From contig DAOVYP010000058.1 of NCBI GenBank assembly GCA_030635565.1, positions 1-9,258 on the forward strand: 9,258 nucleotides of DNA, written 5' to 3'. Positions within the stretch are counted from its first letter, which is position 1; every line of letters begins with the position of its first letter. The notes under the pieces were generated by a model, which was given only the letters and a program-made list of their open reading frames with translations, was not told where the DNA came from and ran no database searches. This document shows, piece by piece, positions 1 through 6,342 of this stretch. This stretch comes from Spirochaeta sp. (GTDB lineage: Bacteria > Spirochaetota > Spirochaetia > DSM-2461). A program made the position numbers and the translations under genes.

Positions 1-2
1 AA

Positions 3-128
3 ATCGATGCAAAGCCAAGGAAGCAAGACGTAGCTGTATCAGGTATACTGCAAGTCGCTGCTGACGCAGGAATTGCACCGATTTCTCCGCCCGAAGGGCC
101 GGCAATTCGCAATGAAGTTCCATTTTGA
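3..128 (+). CDS. possible C-terminal tail of a protein starting left of the window
   Basis: The frame beginning at base 3 is open from the left edge to a TGA at 126-128 and would encode about 41 residues. They include ADAGIAPISPPEGPAIRNE and end in VPF. The other two plus frames stop at about bases 33 and 63. The stretch is more GC-rich than the AT-rich DNA that follows it (roughly 130-250), as expected if coding ends here. I recognise no family, and 41 open codons can occur by chance, so this is a tentative call. Extending the sequence leftward would settle it. Confidence 0.3.
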   Translation: MDAKPRKQDVAVSGILQVAADAGIAPISPPEGPAIRNEVPF

Positions 129-216
129 CATACTGATTCTCAACTATATCCAATAAATTGTTATAGCAGCTTAAAATGAACGCTATGGCGAATTGCTGGT
201 GAGATTTCCGGGTTAG

Positions 217-247
217 AAAAGTTATTTTATATAAGAAAATAACTTTT
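217..247. repeat. AT-rich perfect inverted repeat (12-bp arms)
   Basis: Arms AAAAGTTATTTT (217-228) and AAAATAACTTTT (236-247) are exact reverse complements around a 7-base centre, followed by further T. It could be a dyad operator for the ORF to its right. It could also be a weak, AT-only terminator for something to its left; the T tract fits that, but the stem has almost no GC. A TTGACA hexamer lies upstream at 125-130, but no convincing -10 sits at the right distance, so I do not call a promoter. Confidence 0.5.
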
Positions 248-591
248 TGACCCCATACCTGAGGATCTTTCAGAATGGTAATTTTGAAAGATCCTCAAGA
301 GGAACAAATTTTTCTCATTTACATTATATTATAGACGTGGAACAACTGGACGACACCGAACGACTGAAACGGTTTGAGCAATTACTGGAAACAAAGGATC
401 GCAAAGGCAACCGACTCTGCTGGATACGGTGGAATCCGAATTCCAAATATGGTTACGAAATTGACGATGCTCGCGATGAGGTGATATGGATGGTATATGA
501 GATAAAACGGCTCAGGGAAGAGAACGCCGAATTCAAATCATTCGTCGACAATTTCCGGGATGCCATGGAAGAAGAATTCAAGGATAAGTAA
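247..591 (+). CDS. hypothetical small charged protein, start uncertain
   Basis: I do not recognise the family. The open frame is long enough to encode 114 residues from a TTG at 247, but that codon lies in the T tract of an inverted repeat and has no ribosome-binding site. The first other usable in-frame start is GTG at 337 (VEQLDDTERLKRFEQ), giving 84 residues, also without a clear site. The only good RBS/ATG pair (261-277) is in another frame. The protein is very charged. A tryptophan-rich centre (residues 58-84: CWIRWNPNSKYGYEIDDARD and on to WMVYEIKRL) is followed by a helical, probably coiled-coil tail (about residues 85-112) rich in Glu, Lys and Arg. There is no signal peptide or membrane segment. 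It ends three bases before the convergent ychJ gene. Likely a real gene, or a recent pseudogene given the displaced start. Confidence 0.5.
   Translation: MTPYLRIFQNGNFERSSRGTNFSHLHYIIDVEQLDDTERLKRFEQLLETKDRKGNRLCWIRWNPNSKYGYEIDDARDEVIWMVYEIKRLREENAEFKSFVDNFRDAMEEEFKDK
260..297. repeat. perfect 13-bp inverted repeat around a translation start site
   Basis: TGAGGATCTTTCA (260-272) and TGAAAGATCCTCA (285-297) are exact reverse complements separated by 12 bases. In RNA this would be a stable hairpin that buries the GAGG ribosome-binding site (261-264) in its stem and puts the ATG at 275 in the loop. A second purine-rich stretch, AAGAGGAA (297-304), starts at its end. Translation control, or a protein operator in DNA, are both possible. 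Confidence 0.6.
275..334 (+). other. short ORF with good RBS; probable displaced 5' end of the next gene
   Basis: An ATG at 275 has GAGG (261-264) ten bases upstream, the best ribosome-binding arrangement in this stretch. Its frame runs only 19 codons (MVILKDPQEEQIFLIYIIL) to TAG at 332-334. It overlaps the larger ORF in another frame. If one T were added to the run of five T at 309-313, the two frames would join into one protein of roughly 117 residues. It may therefore be the real N-terminus of the next gene split by a frameshift, or else a leader peptide. Confidence 0.4.
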
Positions 592-594
592 GGA

Positions 595-1083
595 TCAGGC
601 CCTGCAGCACTTCTTATACTTTTTCCCGCTCCCGCAGGGACAGGGATCGTTCCGGCCCACTTTGGGGCTCTCCCTCGTCTGAGGGTTGTTGATCATTTTA
701 GCATCGCTGAAATACCAGCGCCCGTCCTTTTTCAGAAAGGTGCTGTTTTCATGATGTGTGACTATGGCCCTGTCTGATCCCCGATAACGGACTGAAAATT
801 CGATAGTCCCTTCGCTGTCGGATTCGGCGCCGCCGCGGATATCGATTATCTCCAGACCCATCCATTCGGACTCTTTGGCCCACTGTTCGGTGGCATCCCT
901 GGATATCTCATCCCGACCGTCGGGGTGATGGGTATCCAGAATGTAGTCGATTGCGCCCTTCGCGTAAGCCGTATACCGGGACCGCATGAGTTTCTCGGCC
1001 GTTGGAGCCTGAACACTCCTGTCGATATAGGGTTTGCAGCATTTTGAATAAGCGGAACCGCTTCCGCAGGGGCAACCAGCCAT
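595..1083 (-). CDS. ychJ: YchJ-family (UPF0225) SEC-C motif protein
   Basis: This 162-residue protein has the whole YchJ layout. A metal-binding SEC-C motif lies at each end (C4, C6, C15, C16 and C148, C150, C159, C160), with an NTF2-like middle domain between them (roughly residues 25-130, with [12 protein letters not shown] and a [10 protein letters not shown] strand). SEC-C motifs are short zinc-binding elements best known from the SecA C-terminus, and they are often involved in contacts with ribosomes or partner proteins. The function of YchJ itself is not established. Length matches the family (about 150-165). The ATG at 1083 is chosen because the N-terminal SEC-C motif follows at once; no strong ribosome-binding site is visible. 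It lies 95 bases downstream of the SDR gene on the same strand with no clear terminator between them, so read-through from the lux-like operon is possible. The family is widespread and gives no link to the pathway next door. Confidence 0.92.
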   Translation of the reverse strand: MAGCPCGSGSAYSKCCKPYIDRSVQAPTAEKLMRSRYTAYAKGAIDYILDTHHPDGRDEISRDATEQWAKESEWMGLEIIDIRGGAESDSEGTIEFSVRYRGSDRAIVTHHENSTFLKKDGRWYFSDAKMINNPQTRESPKVGRNDPCPCGSGKKYKKCCRA

Positions 1084-1178
1084 AGTGTGCTAGGATAACC
1101 GCCCTCAGGGACTCTCGGCAAGAGCTCACAATCCAAAGAAGAGTCGCCCTCGTCTACCTCGATCTTTTACCCCGGCCA

Positions 1179-2006
1179 TCAGAACATTGCAGGTTTCCCC
1201 GCCTTTATTCGTCTCCGGCCCGCAGCTCCCATCATCCCCCTGATAAGGGCCCCGACTAACGGAGCATTGAGTATACCCAGGAACATTCGGGCCCCGAAAG
1301 TGGGAACCAGGACAGGGCGATAACGGTGTTCCAGGCGGTAGAGGGATTCCTTAACCACAGTTTCAGGGGCAAGCCAGTACTTTTCCGGAACCCCTTCGTA
1401 TCGAAAACCCTTAAAAGTGGGAGAGTCGACGAATTCGGTCTTCACCAACCCCGGACAAACCGCCTGCACCCGAACCTCCGTGGCGGCAAGTTCATCACGA
1501 AGACCCTGGGCAAGAGTATTCAGAAACGCTTTCGTGGCCGAATACAGTGAGTATTCGGCGGTGGTGAGGAAGGCCGCCAGGGATGAAACCAGAATGATGC
1601 GGCCGCGATTCCGTTCAATCATCCCCGGAAGAGCATTTCGAACGAGAGATGCGGCCCCAAGGCAGTGAAGGTTCACCATCGACGAAACTACATCTTCATC
1701 AATATCGACGAAATGACCACGAGTGCCGAAACCCGCGGCATGAACCAGAAAATCGACAGGGATGCCCTCTTTGATGCGCTTTACAACACTCTCAAGGCCA
1801 TCTACAGATGAAAGATCCACCTGAAATGTCTCAACAGAGCTGCCGTGTACCCGGACCAATTCACCGGCCAGCTCTTTGAGACGATCACCCCGTCTGGCGG
1901 TAATCACCAGATTGTAACCGGCGGCGGCCAGGCTCCGGGCGTAACATCGACCGATTCCGCTGGAGGCCCCGGTAACCAGTGCAAGCCCGGTAGTTGCGGA
2001 GCTCAT
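1179..2006 (-). CDS. classical short-chain dehydrogenase/reductase (NAD(P)-dependent)
   Basis: This is a 275-residue Rossmann-fold oxidoreductase. Visible motifs in order are TGASSGIG (12-19, cofactor binding), ARR at 37-39 ending strand beta-2 (basic residues here usually favour NADPH), HAAG (89-92), N112, catalytic S142, Y155 and K159 in YSATK, and CPG (184-186). All catalytic residues are present. The C-terminal part (about 235-275) is hydrophobic then strongly basic, suggesting membrane or lipid association, as in some acyl/steroid reductases of the DHRS and 3-ketoacyl reductase type. Its ATG overlaps the luxC stop (ATGA). There is only a weak purine-rich site upstream, so it is probably translated by coupling to luxC. 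By context it could reduce the aldehyde made by LuxC to an alcohol, or reduce a keto group on the same lipid. The substrate cannot be read from the sequence. Confidence 0.93.
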   Translation of the reverse strand: MSSATTGLALVTGASSGIGRCYARSLAAAGYNLVITARRGDRLKELAGELVRVHGSSVETFQVDLSSVDGLESVVKRIKEGIPVDFLVHAAGFGTRGHFVDIDEDVVSSMVNLHCLGAASLVRNALPGMIERNRGRIILVSSLAAFLTTAEYSLYSATKAFLNTLAQGLRDELAATEVRVQAVCPGLVKTEFVDSPTFKGFRYEGVPEKYWLAPETVVKESLYRLEHRYRPVLVPTFGARMFLGILNAPLVGALIRGMMGAAGRRRIKAGKPAMF

Positions 2007-3625
2007 ACGCTTATCTCTGCGGGAATGAATGGTATCATACCCCAGGGCAGAGCCCTGGACCCGGAATCGCTTGAGCGACTCCCTTCCGCGGCAAAGCCGC
2101 GGGGTATGAAACCATTCGTTCCCTCACTCGCTCGGAAATACCCAAGGGTACTTCTCTCGCTCTGTTCGGGAATCACTTCCGAACGATCCGCTGCCGCCCG
2201 GCCTGCCGGCATCGGTTCCGGTGTAAGGTCGGCAGAAACGAATTTCACCATACGGGTTAAATCGTAACGGCCTTCGTGGGGAGTACCCGGGGGTAATAAC
2301 CCCATATTCCCCAGAATGGTGAGACGGTCCACCCCCCGGGCGGCCAGGAAATCCCGATGGGCTTCAAGATCGGCTCTTTGGGAAAACGCCGCCACCATGG
2401 TCCAGCTGTCGGCGTGGTTCACCGCCTCTTTTATGGAGTCAACCGGCAGTATCCAGAGGGTCCGGCCCAGGGGATTGGTTGCAGTGCGGGTGAAATCATT
2501 GGTGACGATGAGGGTCCAGGCGGTGCTGCCGGGATGAAAAACCTCTTCTCCCATGAGCTCGGCCATGTTTCTCATATGCCCGACCTGAGCCTTCCGGTCA
2601 ATTGTATCTTCTCCCCTGGGGAGAGACTTTCCGGCCTCATCCAGAGCCCGTCCCAAAGCCGAAGCAAACAGTTCCGCTCTACCCCGGGCAGCTTCACCAC
2701 CCTCGACAAAGACTACCTGGGGGGAATGGCAGGCCTGCTGATCGTGAATCACAGTATCCGATGCCAGAGCGGCTGCGGCTGCGGTCAGAGAATCCCCGGA
2801 AGACATGGTGGATGCTCCGATGAAAACCATACTCCGTTTGGGACCGTAGTCGAGAATCTCCAGTCCGGGTCTTGCATGACTCCAGGAGGCGTTTACCGCA
2901 TCAAAACCGCCCCAGACGCAAACGCTCTGCACCGCTCGAAAAATTTCAGTCTCCGCGGTCGAACCACGTTCCCAATAGATTACCGAAGTACTTCGGGTAA
3001 TCGGATGATCAGGGTCAATATCGGCAAAGCTGCTTACCAGAGCGACAGGAGTAATCGGATTACCCCGGGCCATTTTCAGAACGTTGGCGTTCTTCGTCAT
3101 CAAACCCCGGGCAAGAGAAATGAGTTCCACACCCGGAACATTACCGGCCAGAACGTGCAGCAGACGACCTCTTGGGATCGCCTTGACCTCACAGCCGCCT
3201 CGAAGAGTCCATTGATCGAGTACGCCGGGATCACCGAACTCCGCACGAAGCATTTCTTCCAGGTAACCGCCCCTTTCCAGAAGGGCCGGTATGTATGAAA
3301 AATCAAGAACCAGTTCTTCTTCGCTGAAATCGGTAATCCGCTTCATGAGTTCCAGTGAGTCCTGATAGCGGACATAACCCGGATCGGACCAGAGCTTTCC
3401 CACAGCGGACAGAAAATCGAGTATTTCCCCCGTGGACAGCTTCGTCAGTTCCTTTTCAGCCGAAAAGAGCTCACCGGCATCGGAAATTTCAAGAGTCGGA
3501 AAGCGGACTGCTGTCCCGCCCTGCTTATACTCGAGAACGATACCTTCATTTTCAGATGAATCCGCAGACCGGTACTCCCGGCCGCTCAGGATGAACGGTA
3601 TCTCGATACCCTGATGTTCGCTCAT
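2003..3625 (-). CDS. luxC: LuxC-like acyl-protein/acyl-CoA reductase with repeat-derived tail
   Basis: LuxC-family enzymes take an acyl group onto a cysteine and reduce it with NADPH to an aldehyde, usually receiving it from LuxE. Family features here are HVLAGNVPG (157-165), a WGGFDAV segment (238-244), the nucleophile C299 in DQQACHSPQ, and GTPHEGRYDLTRMVKF (447-462), which normally lies near the end of the protein. Known LuxC proteins are about 480 residues; this one is 540. The excess falls after about residue 470. Residues 502-535 are encoded by the 103-bp palindromic element at 2021-2123, and residues about 481-501 come from adjoining hairpin-rich DNA, so the tail is probably not part of the ancestral fold. 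The start overlaps the luxE stop (ATGA), and the end overlaps the SDR start. No luciferase genes are in the window, so the aldehyde is presumably a biosynthetic intermediate. Chain length and acyl type are unknown. Confidence 0.9.
   Translation of the reverse strand: MSEHQGIEIPFILSGREYRSADSSENEGIVLEYKQGGTAVRFPTLEISDAGELFSAEKELTKLSTGEILDFLSAVGKLWSDPGYVRYQDSLELMKRITDFSEEELVLDFSYIPALLERGGYLEEMLRAEFGDPGVLDQWTLRGGCEVKAIPRGRLLHVLAGNVPGVELISLARGLMTKNANVLKMARGNPITPVALVSSFADIDPDHPITRSTSVIYWERGSTAETEIFRAVQSVCVWGGFDAVNASWSHARPGLEILDYGPKRSMVFIGASTMSSGDSLTAAAAALASDTVIHDQQACHSPQVVFVEGGEAARGRAELFASALGRALDEAGKSLPRGEDTIDRKAQVGHMRNMAELMGEEVFHPGSTAWTLIVTNDFTRTATNPLGRTLWILPVDSIKEAVNHADSWTMVAAFSQRADLEAHRDFLAARGVDRLTILGNMGLLPPGTPHEGRYDLTRMVKFVSADLTPEPMPAGRAAADRSEVIPEQSERSTLGYFRASEGTNGFIPRGFAAEGSRSSDSGSRALPWGMIPFIPAEISV
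2021..2123. repeat. 103-bp palindromic element inside the luxC 3' end
   Basis: The ends form an inverted repeat of 23 bp with two mismatches (2021-2043 against 2101-2123). Between them are three hairpins: CCAGGGC/GCCCTGG with loop AGA (2042-2058), TCGC/GCGA with loop TTGA and three more pairs beyond a mismatch (2063-2082), and CCGCGGC/GCCGCGG with loop AAA (2086-2102). The folded shape is a cloverleaf-like cross. It is open in the luxC frame and encodes the stretch from GTNGFIPRG to MIPFIP. This fits a small non-autonomous repeat of the REP/MITE or Rickettsia-palindromic-element kind, which can insert in coding DNA without breaking the frame. No transposase is present. I see no second copy in this window. 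Confidence 0.8.
2139..2184. repeat. additional hairpins next to the palindromic element
   Basis: TACCCAAGGGTA (2139-2150) is a short dyad. GTTCGG (2164-2169) pairs with CCGAAC (2179-2184), with two further possible pairs inside. These lie directly beside the 103-bp element and within the part of luxC that exceeds the family length. They suggest that the inserted repeat is composite and larger than its obvious inverted ends. Confidence 0.4.
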
Positions 3626-4740
3626 GCCGTAGCCCCGCCGTGCTGAGAGCGAAGTTCATCAACATGACGGCCGCAGCCCTTCTCCTCAGCCCCTTCGGCC
3701 CGTCGAATCACCTTGTACAATCCGGGTCCGTGGAGTCCGCATCCGCAGGTTTCCTGAGGGCCAACCTCCATACGAACGATATCATCGGCAATGACGAAAC
3801 CGGGATAGGAATGGGCCAGGGGATCCAGGAATGCCGGGAGGCCTTCTTCTCCGGGAGCCACCTCTTCATCGAGATTCGCCGGGTTCCGAATGCTCAGATG
3901 AATCCATGGGGGAATATGTTTCACCTGTTTCCCGCATTCCAGCATAATCGCGTTTAATTCGGACATGCCGTAGGCATCACGGATATTACTTTTCGGAAGG
4001 CCGAAAGCTTCGGATACCTTGGCGTCATATTCATCACGGTCCATGGCCACACCCATCATATCCTTGAATCCGCCGCCGGAAGTGATGAGACTTTCCGGAG
4101 TAAGAGTTGTAATCCTGTCACCGGTTTCCATCATCCAGTCCGCCAGATCGAGTATCAGCATCGGGCCGCCGCCTATCCTCACCGGCCTGTGAGTAGTGGC
4201 ATTGCACTTTTCGATGATGTACTCCGGTTCGAAATCGTAGTCTTTCAGGAAAAACTCGTAGTCCTGGGCCATATCACAGCCTATCTGGGCGTAATTGGCC
4301 AGGGCCAGATCCCCCAGTTCCTCCGGAGAAGGACCCAGCATAGCCAGATATCCGTAGGTACCGGCGGTGTATCGGATGGACTTGTGCATCGAAATCGCAA
4401 AACGGTCCAGAGTGATCTTATCCCTGGGTACCCGGCTCTGATTTCCTGATGATCCACTGCTGGTGTGTATTTGAGTCACATCACCTTCATCGACACTCAG
4501 AAGTTTGAAACCTTCCTTGAAAATGCGCGTCGAGAGAACGGGAACCCGTACCAGATCTTCAAAACTCTTCAGGTTCTCCGGTGTGAATCCTTTCCGATCG
4601 CAATATCCCCGGTAGAATTTGTTGTTCGTATAATGGAAATCGAAGGCCTCTTTGATTGAACGGAACTGAAAATCCTTAATTTCTTCCCTGTCAAGATTCC
4701 AGGGATTTTCCACAGCCAGAAATTCATCAATTACAGCCAT
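3622..4740 (-). CDS. luxE: LuxE-like acyl-protein synthetase
   Basis: LuxE enzymes activate a carboxylic acid with ATP to the acyl-adenylate, load it on their own C-terminal cysteine, and pass it to LuxC. Numbering from the start chosen here (372 residues, close to the usual 370), one sees the phosphate-binding loop HTSSGSSGNQSR (92-103), TSGGGFK (220-226), the adenylate-site DAYGMSELN (255-263) and a C-terminal GCGRHVDE with C356 as the likely acyl acceptor. It belongs to the PaaK/LuxE branch of adenylating enzymes. The frame extends upstream to an ATG at 4779, but that would overlap the SCP2 gene. The ATG at 4740 has GGAGG (4748-4752) seven bases upstream and follows the SCP2 stop by two bases, so I take it as the true start. 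The stop overlaps the luxC ATG, as expected for two proteins working as a complex. The acid substrate is unknown. Confidence 0.9.
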   Translation of the reverse strand: MAVIDEFLAVENPWNLDREEIKDFQFRSIKEAFDFHYTNNKFYRGYCDRKGFTPENLKSFEDLVRVPVLSTRIFKEGFKLLSVDEGDVTQIHTSSGSSGNQSRVPRDKITLDRFAISMHKSIRYTAGTYGYLAMLGPSPEELGDLALANYAQIGCDMAQDYEFFLKDYDFEPEYIIEKCNATTHRPVRIGGGPMLILDLADWMMETGDRITTLTPESLITSGGGFKDMMGVAMDRDEYDAKVSEAFGLPKSNIRDAYGMSELNAIMLECGKQVKHIPPWIHLSIRNPANLDEEVAPGEEGLPAFLDPLAHSYPGFVIADDIVRMEVGPQETCGCGLHGPGLYKVIRRAEGAEEKGCGRHVDELRSQHGGATA

Positions 4741-4742
4741 TT

Positions 4743-5093
4743 CTAGTCCTCCAGCCTGACGTTGCCCACTTTTTTCCACTTGAGCATGTCCCGGATGGCA
4801 CCCTGGGTTTTCACCAGACCCTGTTTATAGGCCTGCATTCCGTTGAGCTCCCCGGTGCTGAGCCTGACGCAGGTATCGGTGGTCATGATGTATTCGAGTT
4901 CCGGTTTCTCTTTAATCGAACCCTCTGCGAGTCGGGCATTACCCTGCTTCACCTCGATGCACCAGACTTCATTGATGTCGGTGAAGTTGTACTGAACCAC
5001 TTTTTCCCATTTTTTAAAGGCGGATTTCAGATCGGGATCATCAAACCTGGAGACATTTGTTTTCAAAACTTCAATTGCAGCTTCTTTACTCAT
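4743..5093 (-). CDS. SCP2-like lipid-binding protein
   Basis: This 116-residue, single-domain protein has the pattern of the sterol carrier protein 2 fold: WCIEVKQGNARLAEG (a beta-strand pair), then a TTDTCVRLSTGELN stretch and a helix with MQAYKQGLVKTQG, where the family has a conserved GxL/xxxG segment. SCP2 domains form a hydrophobic tunnel that binds acyl chains, acyl-CoA or sterols. No signal peptide is seen, so it is cytoplasmic. AAGAGGAA (5101-5108) gives a good ribosome-binding site for the ATG at 5093; the gap to the glycosyltransferase gene is 16 bases, and luxE starts two bases after its stop. In context it may present the fatty acid, aldehyde or alcohol to LuxE/LuxC or to the glycosyltransferase. 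The fold is recognised by pattern; the ligand is inference. Confidence 0.8.
   Translation of the reverse strand: MSKEAAIEVLKTNVSRFDDPDLKSAFKKWEKVVQYNFTDINEVWCIEVKQGNARLAEGSIKEKPELEYIMTTDTCVRLSTGELNGMQAYKQGLVKTQGAIRDMLKWKKVGNVRLED
4748..4752 (-). promoter_or_regulatory. ribosome-binding site fixing the luxE start
   Basis: GGAGG on the minus strand lies seven bases before the ATG at 4740, inside the last codons of the SCP2 gene. It favours the shorter luxE product over the 13-residue-longer version from 4779. Confidence 0.75.
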
Positions 5094-5109
5094 AAGTAGT
5101 TTCCTCTTT

Positions 5110-6342
5110 TTATGCGGCCGGAGCGGCTTTACGGGCCATCTCCCCGACTATCGCTTCATATATGGCATCAACTCCGCCGTCCCGGGACACCGAGTCGGCA
5201 AGACGACGGGCATTTTCCCGGTAATTGGTATTGATACTCAGGTCCGTGAAGACATCGGCCAATAAACGGACTGTCAGTTTTTTGGATGACCTCGGCCTGG
5301 GCCCCACACAGAGATTGTGAATGCGCTTGCCCCAGAAAAACTGATCGATGATGACAGGCATGACAAACTGGGGCAGCCCCGCCCTGGCGGCCCGGTGAAT
5401 GGTACCCGAGCCGCCGTGATGACAGACGGCGGCCATTCGCGGGAAAAGATAGTCATGGGAGAGATCATCCACGAGGATGGCCCGTTCCGGCATATTCTCC
5501 CGGCCCAGGCCGGTCCAGCCCCGGCTCATCACCAGTCGGCAGCCCGCCATTTCAGCGGCCTCCAGGGCCATATCCGTGAAAGCGGCAGGATTTTTCACCG
5601 AAACCGAACCGAAACCGATGTAGATTGGCGGCGGACCGGCCTGCAAAAAGGCCTCTACATCCTCAGGGATGTCATTCTCCTGATTTTCAAAAGCGTAACC
5701 GCAGTAACGGTACGACCCGACAGGCCAGGAAGGATGCGGGGGGGCCAGAACATCGTTGATGGCGAACAGGTTGTTGAACGTTGCCATAAAATGCTTCGAC
5801 AGGCTCTTGATAGGAGCCAGCCCCAGGGCGGCTCGTTCCCGGTTCGCGGTTTTGAGGGCCATGAAGTCCAGACCCTTGTTGATGAGATTCCATGTGGGAC
5901 GGCACAAAGGCTCAGGCAGATTCTGCCAGGGAATGAGCGGCGGGACATTGTCCCCCGGAATCGAAGGGAGATAGGCCACCCGGAACGCCGGAAGATCCCG
6001 GGCTTCGGCAATCGAGGATACCGAAAACTCATTATTGGTGCAGATGAGCAGATCGGCGTCCTTCGAAGCCTCCCCCAGCAGACCGAACTCTTCCTCCAGT
6101 GACTTCTGAGCCCATTTAATGGAATTTCCGACACTGCCGGCATCATCATCCAGGCCGGTCATCTCCTTCCGGGCATCTTCGGAAGTGTAGAGGCCCCTGA
6201 TACCGTGATTGACAAGAGCGGACGTAAAGGTTTGCTGGGTGAGCATGATGACCTCATGCCCGCCGGAAAGAAATTTCACGGCGAGAGCAATCATCGGGTA
6301 TACATCACCCCGGGAACCGTGGGCAGCCATAAGAACTTTCAT
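5110..6342 (-). CDS. GT1-family glycosyltransferase (sterol/macrolide UGT type)
   Basis: This 410-residue GT-B enzyme should transfer a sugar from a UDP- or TDP-sugar to a hydroxyl on a hydrophobic acceptor. The N-terminal MKVLMAAHGSRGDVYP (1-16) is the typical first strand and loop of the sterol-glucosyltransferase/MGT group. The C-terminal half carries IYIGFGS (240-246) and the donor-binding block CHHGGSGTIHRAARAGLP (307-324) with DQFFWGKRI (333-341), including the DQ pair that contacts the sugar in this family. Length is normal. There is no membrane span. The ATG overlaps the stop of the radical SAM gene (ATGA) and has GAGGTG just upstream, so the two are tightly coupled. The likely acceptor is the alcohol made by the LuxE/LuxC/SDR genes downstream; this is inferred from context. 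Donor sugar cannot be told. Confidence 0.9.
   Translation of the reverse strand: MKVLMAAHGSRGDVYPMIALAVKFLSGGHEVIMLTQQTFTSALVNHGIRGLYTSEDARKEMTGLDDDAGSVGNSIKWAQKSLEEEFGLLGEASKDADLLICTNNEFSVSSIAEARDLPAFRVAYLPSIPGDNVPPLIPWQNLPEPLCRPTWNLINKGLDFMALKTANRERAALGLAPIKSLSKHFMATFNNLFAINDVLAPPHPSWPVGSYRYCGYAFENQENDIPEDVEAFLQAGPPPIYIGFGSVSVKNPAAFTDMALEAAEMAGCRLVMSRGWTGLGRENMPERAILVDDLSHDYLFPRMAAVCHHGGSGTIHRAARAGLPQFVMPVIIDQFFWGKRIHNLCVGPRPRSSKKLTVRLLADVFTDLSINTNYRENARRLADSVSRDGGVDAIYEAIVGEMARKAAPAA

Noticed and set aside
846..1136. Minus-strand ORF overlapping ychJ in another frame
   Set aside because: The ychJ frame has two complete SEC-C motifs; this frame has no supported start or domain.
1084..1178. 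Terminator between the SDR gene and ychJ
   Set aside because: Only weak distant arms (AGAGTC/GACTCT) and no T run; not supportable.
2021..2123. tRNA-like cloverleaf or integron attC site
   Set aside because: The fold has a closing stem and three hairpins, but no T-loop or anticodon-loop features. The 23-bp closing stem is too long for a tRNA, and there is no integrase or cassette context.
2357..3298. Long plus-strand ORF of 313 codons
   Set aside because: It lies wholly opposite luxC, whose protein has clear family motifs; this frame shows no recognisable domain and is a shadow.
4741..4779. Upstream ATG of luxE at 4779, giving 13 more residues
   Set aside because: It would overlap the SCP2 gene by 37 bases, while the ATG at 4740 has an excellent GGAGG site and gives the usual family length.
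5317..6102. Plus-strand ORF of 261 codons
   Set aside because: Antisense shadow of the glycosyltransferase gene; no domain pattern.
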